64,000 nt of DNA, taken from contig NW_019774303.1 of the NCBI RefSeq assembly GCF_001039355.2, positions 483,721 to 547,720 of the forward strand. The letters run 5' to 3'. The translations under genes and the position numbers were made by a program. This document shows, piece by piece, positions 55,142 to 64,000 of this stretch (position 1 is its first letter; the number at the start of each line of letters is the position of its first letter). The DNA is from Lingula anatina (lineage: Eukaryota > Brachiopoda > Lingulata > Lingulida > Lingulidae). Under the pieces are notes generated by a model. The model had not been told where the DNA came from and made no database searches. It saw only the letters and a program-made list of their open reading frames with translations.

Positions 55142-56528
55142 TTTCGCTTCTGAGGTTGTGAATCCACCTATAATCATAAGGTATTAGTAATTTTTTTCAA
55201 TCCTCCTGTCTTGTGGGGGTGGGTGCAATCTTGGACATAATAATTGTCCATGGTGCAATGCAGCACTAATCTTTGCTTGGCTTTAGAAATCATTCTGATT
55301 CACATGTAAATGATAGTTTTCACAACAGTTTAAGCTTTTACATAGAGTAAAAATGCGTACAAACCTTAGACCGAGTACATGTTACTGGACATCTATGTTT
55401 TTCGAAACCTGTCTGTGACATGGGTTTATGAGATTGCCATAGAACAGACAAGAGAAAGTTTGAGACAGAAGAAGTTGAAATATAATTTCAAAATGACCCC
55501 CAAAATCTGAGGTTCTTTGATTTGGGTGCTTTAGTCAGTGCATGCTTGACACTGTGATAACGAGACAAAAAGTGGAAAAATCCATATAATACATTGGTAA
55601 CACATAGTGAAGGAACACATTCTAATTTGGCTACTTATGTCCCTGGACCCGTTAACGTTTACACCTCGAGCTCGCTGCGACATTTCTACGACGATCACAA
55701 CATTTTGGTAGGCCTAACTTTCATTATCTGTTTTGGTCGTCTCTTCGCCTTTACAGGGAACACATAGCTCTTTAATTTTTTTCTTACATTCGCCAGTGAA
55801 ACATTCTTTATAAGTTAAGCAAATTTAGACAGTACCCTATCATAGCGGCACGTGGGAATTTGAGAGTTTAACACGACCGGTGGGTGGCATTGGGGTGTGA
55901 TTGAAGACCTGTGAGACCTAGTTAATATCGATAATACTCTCTAGCGATGGCCACTGATTGCAAGGCATTTGCAATTCTTTTTAACAGTTTCTGACGCATG
56001 CAAACCTCTAGGCGACCGATTTAGAGTGATGGAGGCCATGAGAGGCGACTTGGGAGACTGTCCAGAGCACGATGTCACTGCCCTGGCAACCCAAAAGTCT
56101 GTGTATACCACCGATGGCGACAATACGTCAAAATCGTTCTTCGAGAGGGCGCAAGCCCGGTGTAAACGTCATTTTATAAAGTGAACTTGACTTCACTAGT
56201 GAACGACTCTATAGGGGGTGCAAAAATACAAACCACGCTTTAAGACTGGAAGTGAAGACCTGAAACGTTCGATTCCCACAGGACTTAGTTCAGTTTGGTC
56301 GAGTGCCCGGCTTGAACCAAAATCATGCCAAATAAATAAAGTAGTCTGAGAGGTGTGCGCCCTATAATTGGGTCATGCTATCAGTGGCATCCAGTTTACC
56401 TTTGAGATTATGTCTATAAAAATTAAACAATGACTTCAGATGACTTGTTTGCTAGTCAGCAAGTAGCTTATTTTATTTTAATGTATTTAGCCTTTTGTCC
56501 GCTTTTGTGTTTGTACAGCAGTAAAAGA

Positions 56529-56611
<83 letters not shown>

Positions 56612-56739
56612 GAGATTTCTCATTCCAGTTTTGATGAAGTTGCATATTCAGTTGGATCCCCTGTGTTATGGAACCCTTGACCACTGCCAGCTTTCCTACG
56701 CAATACTAGCCAATACACCCCATGCATGACTTGGGTGGG
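55142..56739. other. Upstream region of sulfotransferase A
   Basis: No gene accepted. Sequence at about 56175-56385 resembles 61590-61870, the equivalent position upstream of copy B (gacttcact-gtgaacgact then caaaccacgct/ctaaccacact), so promoter or untranslated first-exon sequence was duplicated with the gene. An open frame at 55969-56184 has no recognisable similarity. Confidence 0.45.
56529..56608. repeat. (CA)n followed by poly-A
   Basis: About 19 CA units directly followed by about 42 A residues, resembling the tail of a decayed retroposon, although no body is recognised to its left. Confidence 0.9.
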
Positions 56740-57290
56740 GTGCGTCCCGTCGACCAGAGACAGAAAATTGGGAAATTACTTCTTACCAGCCGTTCTCCAA
56801 ACCCTTACGCGTCAATAAATTCTGAAAACGCTAAATTTGCTTTCATCTAAGAACAGTATCGATTCCCAGTTTTTGGCCGGTGTCCATGCCAGAGTTTCAG
56901 TTTACCATCTGGCTCAACGTAGACGGTTCCTGGCAGTGATCACTGGTCTCCTAACAAAAACCCTGCTGAAATAACTTCTGACGGTGAACTCAGGGTGTGT
57001 GCTGTTCTTGTAAAATGTTGCAGTCAAGTTCCTAAATGCTATGAAACGTTTTTTAAGAGGAAAGCGTATTAACATTCTCTCGTCTCTGGGCGTGGTTTCC
57101 TTCGGACTGCCTTACCCAGGCAATTTTTCCTATGTGCCTGTTTTGTTATGATGTTGTCTAATCCTCTGAATGATTCTCATGGAACAACTCAAGCTTTTGG
57201 CATTTCGGCGAGTCAAAAATCCCTCCTATGTCAACCGCTTGGTAAAAATGCGTCCCTCTCAATTAGGAGCCGCATGTTAAAAATTATTGG
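56740..57290 (-). pseudogene. Tc1-like transposase fossil
   Basis: On the minus strand a broken frame reads as a Tc1/mariner transposase in the correct order. First comes a GSPKETTPRDERML linker after the DNA-binding domain, then RPVITARNRLR. Next is WTPAKNWESILFLDESKFSV, containing the second catalytic Asp region (family FSDES), and then RVRVWRTAGKK (family RVWRRPGE). Several in-frame stop codons and the loss of the C-terminal part make it dead. The N-terminal part near 57290 is also degraded. No intact terminal inverted repeats were found around it. Identification comes from motif order, by eye. Confidence 0.7.
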
Positions 57291-57576
57291 GATTGGGGTA
57301 TTTCAATGATTAAGCTAGGTAGGTCAAAATTCTACTACTTACATCTCCATTTTACACGATAGTCGTTGTTATGTAAATTTAAAATTAATTCTCTGGTTAC
57401 CCTTGTCGCAATGTGCATGATTGCGTAGGGGCGACAGACGAGTATACATGTAACAGACACAGGTAAAATTTCACACCCTGTAATCAAGAGTAAAGATTCT
57501 AGGATAAAAACGGCACTTATAAACTTATGATTACAGTTACCAATAGCTCACAAAGTTCTCTGATTACTGCTACTTG

Positions 57577-57881
57577 AAGGAATTACAACTCTTCGTATGA
57601 GATTCAAAATTTCACAATAAATATAATAAATTCCATTTTACCATATTAACGGGGGTTATCGCAATTATTTTGAAATCTGTTCTTGTGATCAGACCACGTG
57701 GATCTTCATATATGGCTATCCTCCGTAATTATCTCTTAAGAGAAAAAAATTACAATCGACAATTTTGAATGTTGGAACGGATGCATTCACCATTAGTTAG
57801 TATAGGAACACAGTCATTTACCCCAAAAATCCGTTTTATTGCGCTTTACCCGCCAAAAATGAATAGTTTTTATCCCTTTAA
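57577..57881 (+). mobile_element. TTAA-type MITE, copy 4
   Basis: A diverged copy of the family at 16033: ggaattacaactcttcgtat at the left, gatcagaccacgtgg and aattatctcttaagag inside, and tttttatccctttaa at the right end. It lies between the two sulfotransferase genes. Confidence 0.65.
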
Positions 57882-58219
57882 CAAATACCTCTTTGTAAGA
57901 GATATACGTTTGACACTTAAGACTTAGGGGGCGTCATTGATAGACAAGACCAAACTAATGCAAATATACACATAGCTACATACATTCTGTATCACATACA
58001 AATAAAATCAAATCTTTGTGCGAGTACGCAAGCATTTGTATGATTCTGTAAACTTATGAATTAATATGTCAAAATATTGGTTTTGACACCTCCATATAGG
58101 TACATAAAATATTTATTGTGAGTTTGTTTTGAGTTATGAATTATCACATAGTTTGCCGTGACATCAGGCTTTGAAACCCGGGTCTTTTTCAAACACTTCT
58201 CACAAATGACGGCATTCGT

Positions 58220-60623
58220 TCAAACTCTGTATCCTAAATCAATTTTAAAGTTTTTGGCCCGCTTTTCATACTCGGAGTTGAAAATTTCATTCTGTTGTAC
58301 GGTAAATACACCTTTCCAGCCGCCTACTTTTCCTGAAAAAATATAATATACGAATCATATATAAATGTTAACTATCCAATTCTATGAAAAAGTACACAAG
58401 GAAATCATTGTGGTCTCTTTATAAATCTTGCAATATTTTTTGTTTTGTTCTTTTTAATCGAAAAATTAGATGCTGTCAACGTTACAGTGCCATGCAAATC
58501 GCTAATATGGCAGCAGTCAAAGGATTTCGGAGTGGAAAATCAAGAAAATGGGGATATCCAAAAAAGTTTTAAAAATGATGGCCTATGCTTTAAATTTTTT
58601 TCTTTTTTTTTTTTTATTACGTAAATTGGCAGGAAGGACAGGAGTTAGCAACATAATGAGGTTAAATCTTTATGAGCTCACCTTTCCTATACATTCCATC
58701 GCTTTTAGGTCGCCATCCACTCAACATATCGGTTTTGTTCTTTTTCATATTCTCAAAGGAGCACTGCTTCGCAACCTCGGCGTAAAACTCATCTGACTTT
58801 GGATACCCGATAAACTCTGCAACACGTTTTATCTCCCTAGTCAAATCCTGAAAATTGAATAGTTTTCAAACATCTTATGAATAATTAGTGTAAACATCAG
58901 TGTATACATGTACTTAACTCTCTAGTTTCTATGCAGAATGAAAGTTTTGGTCTGACCATCACTTGTAAGATTTGTGAACTTGGGGAGGTACAGTATAACG
59001 TTAGGATGAAAAATTAAGGTTGCTGCCGTATACTTGACACCGACCTGAAACCCATCGAGACTTAGTTAAGTGACTGTGAGGATAAAGTACGGATTTTAGT
59101 TGGAAATTCTTGTTGAAATATCATGTGTAACTACCTTTATATTTAAAACTTGATCGAGGACAACGGATAAAATAATTTTTAACGGAATTGAGTACCATAC
59201 GTACCTCTTTCAAATCCTCGAACTTGACCAGTTGAACATTGGAGTGGTTTTCAATAATTTCCAACCATCCCTCGACGTGATCAAACCAACTGCCACATTC
59301 AACTGAAATACATTTGTTAAAACTTAATGTTACCCTAAAGAATATCGACTTTATAAATAAATAAATAAACAAATAGAAACATAAAATCAAACATTTTGCG
59401 CTCCCTACCTTTTCTGAAAATAATTACTTTACTACAAACCAGGTCAACAGTAAAAATGGACTTACAAATCAAAATACAAACATCCCACTTGAATTATACT
59501 GAATTAAATTTAATATTATCAGACCACAAAAACTGTACGTGTTTATGTTTGATCGTCCTTTGTTAATATCTGCTTTTTAATGGTTTCTTTTTAAAAGTAA
59601 GTTTGGTTAATATTTAATACGTAAAATCTAATTTTTCACCAAGCTGCTCCTTAGAAGATTTTGCTAGACACAGATGACTATATTACCTTTGTTTTCCATA
59701 AACAACGAGAAAAATCCGTTCCAAGTTCCTAAATACGAATAATCTTCTATGTTCCGCATGTGATAATACAGAGATACGGCAGCATCTTTGGGATGTCGGA
59801 CGCTGTACAGCACTTTAGATTTAGACAAGGCTTGTTTAGGGAAAAACTGATAAGGCACATGGGTGTCGAGAACGCGCGGTGAGGGCATGGCATCAAGGGC
59901 GTTGTCGGGTCGCAATTCAAACATGCATTCTTCCTTGACGCGAGAAGAGAGTTGAGGTTTGTCACTCGTTAGCATCATGATGATCTCCCACAGCCAGTGA
60001 GTTCCTAAAATATCAAATACATTAGTAATAGGTATTTATCTTTAAGACCTGAAATGCTTAATGTTACTAATTCATGGCTACAATAATTTATTGCTTTAAT
60101 TGCTTTTTAAATGAATAAGGACTAAAAATCCATGCATCCCACTGATTTTTTCCTGTAACTTGTGACTTGTACGAACATTTCGCATATTGTTGATATAATT
60201 GTCTAAACCGATAACATCCATAAGTGCGTTCGATTAACTTAAAAAAAAATGAAATCACCTAATGAAGTAGACCTTTTCGTCCCCCGTACCCTATACAAAT
60301 TTTAACATTTCAACGCAACTTGATAAAGGAAAGAAGAAAGAATTACCCGATTTGGGCCAGTTAACAACCCATATATCATCCTCTCTTGCTTGAAAGTGAT
60401 TAGGATTTTCTACAGCGTCCTGTAGCCCTAGAAATGACCTATCAAAGGTAACTCCATTGAACTCTGTCAAAGATACCGTGTTTCCTTCGCAGTCTGTAAA
60501 CTCATATGACTTGGGAAGTTTTCCTTGCCAATAGCGATAAAGCATATTCTTAAAATCTGTCATAACCCAAGGAAACCAATAGATGTCCGCAAAAATTGTA
60601 TACAACATGCGAAGTAAGCCCAT
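58220..60623 (-). CDS. Cytosolic sulfotransferase (SULT family), copy B
   Basis: Five exons: 60347-60623, 59687-60004, 59205-59302, 58682-58847, 58220-58332. Every exon has exactly the same length as in copy A (277, 318, 98, 166, 113 bases), giving 323 residues; an in-frame ATG at 60659 is again available 12 codons upstream. All key sites are kept: WPKSGTHW, DTHVPYQFFP with the catalytic His, VLYSVRHPKDAAVSLYYH, and RKGKVGGWKGVFT, with the same G in place of the usual D. Differences from A cluster in the first exon (for example TEFNGVTFDRSFLGLQDAVE against TELNGVPFNRLFAGLQETVE), the part that shapes the substrate pocket in this family, so acceptor preference may differ. The C-terminus ends GYRV instead of GYTD. 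Both copies look intact. Confidence 0.9.
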
Positions 60624-60659
60624 TTTCCTTGTCGATGTTGTGAATCCACCTATAATCAT

Positions 60660-61114
60660 AAAGAAAACTGCTGATTGTCAAAAATTGCGTTTTGAGGGTA
60701 TGATTAAGAAGGTGTTTATATGGGGTGGTGGTGGTGGTGGTGGTGAGGGGGGGTTGGTAATGGCAAATATAACTGTTTCGGTCGTGTTTGATTTCTTGTA
60801 GATAAAAACTTTTTACAGGTGTGTTTGTACTTAATGGTGAATGTTGAAATAATTATCTTTCTATTTTAAATAACAGCTTCAGAATATTTTTTCAAAATGA
60901 CAAGTCAATGAGGAATCTGCTTCTATATATGTTTGATTTTTGCTAAAGCCATCACTGCGCTGGTGTGGCGAAACTGGGTCCAAGTTACAGTCCTCTGTTA
61001 AGAAGTAGAAGTAGTTTAGAATAGTTTAGAATGTGTTGTTTGTGGTTTTGTCAATACGGGAATCTTTTTCCCGTCGCGCGAGATAGGTATCAAACCACCC
61101 TTGCTGGCTTGTAT
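60660..61114. other. Upstream region of sulfotransferase B
   Basis: No gene is seen. It holds a short GGT/GGGG-rich tract at about 60722-60750. Confidence 0.4.
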
Positions 61115-61280
61115 GGCCCCATTCAGAATAGGGGACTAACTAGTCCGAAGGTCAAATATGGCCGACCCACTTGAATACTACCTCACAGGATATCTATTCA
61201 GAGTCTATTAACGGCAAGCTTTGTAGTAGGTCGCCATATTTGACCCTCGGACTAGTTAGTCCCCTATTCTGAATGGGGCC
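61115..61280. mobile_element. 166-bp palindromic MITE
   Basis: Starts ggccccattcagaatagggg and ends with the exact reverse complement; the arms pair over about 50 bp (gactaactagtccg ... cggactagttagtc, then tcaaatatgg / ccatatttga). TAT flanks both ends, a possible 3-bp target-site duplication. No reading frame. Confidence 0.85.
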
Positions 61281-61589
61281 TATTATTGCTTTAACCGCTC
61301 ATGACGTGGCAGGAGGGGTTGGAGCTTTGTAAACAGTACATGTAAAAAAGGTCAAGTCTGCTGACCGAAATTGACTGCATTGCCCGAGAAGGTTTGTGCG
61401 CTGATTTTATAAACAGCTTAGCTGAGGCTGATGGACGTTCGAAAAATTAGACGAAAACGTACATCAAATTAAATAACCTTCTACATCCTACGGCGCAGAA
61501 ATAGCTACAATTTCTGTCTGTATGTTGGAAACAAGTACAAACGTGCTCTTTAATTATTACTGATACACAGGGAACTACTGCAAGAGAAA

Positions 61590-61870
61590 GTTAGTTTGAC
61601 TTCACTTGTGAACGACTTGACATACGGCTGTACACAGGGTACAGTATATACTAACCACACTTTTTGGCTGGCACCAGTGATGACCTGGGAAGTTCGCTCC
61701 TTTCAGTATCTTAGGCCAAGTGCTAAAACTAGAACAAGTAAGCATCAGTGACGGTGAAACATGCTGAGCACGAAACCCGCATCATATACCTACGTGGAAA
61801 TGAATAGACGCCGTCGTCTGAAACGTGTTGAGTACTCTTTAACTAGGTCATGCCGTTGGCAAAGTCGAGT
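61590..61870. repeat. Upstream block shared with the sulfotransferase A region
   Basis: Partly alignable with 56175-56385: tttgacttcacttgtgaacg, ctaaccacact, gaagttcg and actaggtcatgc have counterparts in the same order. It lies about 1 kb upstream of the copy B start, as its partner does for copy A. Confidence 0.5.
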
Positions 61871-61950
61871 AAGTGTGTGCTAAATAAATCGAGTAAGTGT
61901 GTGCTAAATAAACAAAAATTTATACGCGAGTCAGGAGCAAGAGCGAAGCA

Positions 61951-61951
<1 letters not shown>

Positions 61952-61984
<33 letters not shown>
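61952..61984. repeat. Poly-T tract
   Basis: About 32 T residues, possibly a retroposon tail on the minus strand; no body is recognised. Confidence 0.9.
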
Positions 61985-61986
<2 letters not shown>

Positions 61987-64000
61987 AATTCAACTTAATA
62001 GAGCACTATTGTTTAAATTTTGGATACCACAATTTGTTTTCTTATTTCCCCCCTTTTCTTTGATAGAACAAATCGTCAATCATTTACATTGTGCACTACT
62101 TCACAAAGGCGTTCTGAAACAGGCTTGGCCTATACATTTATAAAACACCAGAAGAAAATTCACATTAACTCAAACCGCGACAAGTTAAACTGCAAAGAAT
62201 TTTTATTATATTATATTTTTTCATTAAAACGATTCGATATTATGTGTCGTGATAATAGGAAGATTAGATAATGGATAAATAACTGAAAAACTGCGAGTAA
62301 TTTTTTTCTAAATCTATTTCATTTTTACCGAAATAAAGAGTGAAGTAATTGAGTACAGAATAAAACACAAAACTTGTTGAATAAACTGCGTAAAATGCCC
62401 TTATTGGCGTCCTCTTTCGACTCCAGATCCTCTCACTGTCGCGTAGTGGCTCGCTTTTGTTCTCAGTCAAATGCCTCTGAAACTACCTTAGGGCATTTTC
62501 TTAGTGTTTTCTACTAGACGTTCTTTTATCGCAAACGAAAGTCAATTTCTACTTTTTGAAATTCTGAAATAAATAACAATAACACAGAAGTTCAACTGGC
62601 AGCTCTTTATTGAAAACCGATCACGCTGCCCCATGACAAGTGGCTTTCCAGGTGGGCCTTTTTCTGAACTAAATGTTAAAATCACAGCTAAATGAATACA
62701 CACGTTGCATAAACTGATGGCCTTCTATAGGGATACGACTCCAAAATTAACGTGGCGTTAAACACGTGCTGTCGTAACGTAATCCCTCGTTTTCTTCTTC
62801 ATTAGTTCAGCTAAGAAAGCTTATATATATATACTAAAAAATAATGGACAGGAGATACCGATAGTAACATTATAAATCAGTTTTTTTATAATCAGTATAC
62901 CATGCTTCACTGTACATACGTTTTGTATATGAGACTAAGTGGTCAAAGACAAAATACTTCACATCCGTTCCTTTACATTTTGGAGTTACGGCAGTGGTGT
63001 AATCTTTAAGCTTTCACATTTCCCTTTTTTCAACAATTATTACCGTCATAGCACCTTCAAAGTTGCCTGGCTTATTTGGGAGTATATTGCACAATTAATA
63101 CAGTCATACGTGTAAGCAATTATCTACTACAGTATTTTATAACGTAATGGTAAGCAAACGATCCACCGTACACCTGTTGGTTTGTCCCCACGACAGCAGC
63201 AGCACAAAGAATTTCACAGTATACGTATTGGTCCGGTATAAACTAACTAAAGCAACAGGGATCATACAAAGCAACAGGGATCATAGCAATAATCTTTAAT
63301 GTTTCAAGTATGGTCACAGCAGAGTGGAAAGCCATTTCTAATTCCTCTTTATCATTCCAATACTAATATAACTACAGCAATAAAAGTTCACTTTTTTCAA
63401 AACTAAATGATAAGTACCTGAAAATAACCCTTTGCAAAATTTTGAATAAATAAATAATTCATGAAATGAAATAAAATGTCAAAAATACTAGACTGTACTC
63501 CTTTCCAGATCTAGCCAGATACAATATTTCAATGTTTATTCAAATTAAGTAATTTGCAAAATAAATACAACTTCCAATCCCATCATCAAGTGATGCTGAT
63601 TGGTAACACAACATGAATAAATAATTTGTTTACCATTTTCTCCAAAAAATGGAACCACTTCAACATAATAGCAGCACAAGCTGACATCCTTTTACAATGT
63701 GAATCTTTTGCATTTTTCTACAGCGTGAAAAGCAGCCATTTACTTTTGGTGTCCTCTATGTCTCCACATCTACAATTTCATCAAGTCAAAGCTACATAAA
63801 CAGTTACATTGAACATAAAAACTAGACTACTGGACTACGTGTAGACTTGTTTCTGTGGATACAGTCTCTCACATTATATAATAAATTCTAATGCAATTTA
63901 TAACATTGCAGTGATAGACATGCTACATGGACAAGATTATCTCTGATATGGATATCTTTTAAGCCGTGTTCATAGCTTGGCTTGATATAATAATATATCT
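61985..64000. other. Right-edge region without recognised gene
   Basis: No frame on either strand shows family resemblance. A minus-strand AATAAA at about 62605 and the AT-rich, stop-dense sequence to its right would fit a long 3' UTR of a minus-strand gene beyond the window, but this is a guess. Confidence 0.35.

Noticed and set aside
55969-56184. Plus-strand frame of 71 codons with fairly balanced composition
   Set aside because: No family resemblance, and it overlaps the upstream block partly conserved before sulfotransferase B.
56430-56729. Open frames with Thr-His and Lys runs around the CA/poly-A tract
   Set aside because: They are microsatellite translation on either strand, with no coding features.

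Overview
The window is nuclear DNA from an animal, most likely a marine invertebrate (lancelet, hemichordate, echinoderm, mollusc or similar; I cannot fix the phylum). It is AT-rich, genes are split by many short GT-AG introns of roughly 100-700 bases, it carries the cilium gene CFAP43, and the spaces between genes and many introns are filled with small inverted-repeat transposons and microsatellites. Single N characters and one run of 305 Ns mark assembly joins, and several oddities sit exactly on them.

Layout from left to right. 1-3.2 kb (+): last seven exons of ARMC2 (axoneme assembly). 3.2-7.7 kb: repeats and MITEs. 7.7-12.3 kb (+): complete FKBP8, a membrane-anchored FKBP/TPR co-chaperone. 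13.7-30.9 kb (-): complete CFAP43, about 39 exons, WD40 half followed by coiled-coil half. 31.4-34.8 kb (+): complete STARD7, START-domain lipid carrier, head to head with CFAP43 across about 490 bases. 35.7-37.7 kb (+): a three-exon TIR plus RHIM protein resembling the vertebrate TRIF/TICAM1 innate immune adapter. 38.6-43.0 kb (-): the C-terminal nine exons of MPHOSPH10 (MPP10, U3 snoRNP); its N-terminal exons were not found. 44.8-46.7 kb: a long inverted-repeat transposon. 48.2-49.7 kb (-): first two exons of a DnaJ-domain protein (DNAJC4-like), with the rest missing at an assembly join. 49.9-50.8 kb: an essentially perfect large inverted repeat, probably an assembly artefact. 52.1-55.2 kb and 58.2-60.7 kb (-): two tandem cytosolic sulfotransferase genes with identical five-exon structures. 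Between them lies a dead Tc1-like transposase. 60.7-64 kb: no gene seen, only repeats and possibly a 3' UTR of a gene beyond the edge.

The genes are unrelated housekeeping, cilium and defence genes and do not form one pathway; ARMC2 and CFAP43 are both sperm or cilium axoneme genes. The most interesting locus is the TIR-RHIM adapter: it joins an immune receptor signalling domain to an amyloid-forming necroptosis/NF-kB motif in the same order as TRIF, apparently in an invertebrate. Exon boundaries were read by eye from splice sites and reading frame. They close in frame for ARMC2, FKBP8, STARD7, the TIR-RHIM gene, MPP10, DnaJ and both sulfotransferases. For CFAP43 my list of boundaries is off by a base or two somewhere.
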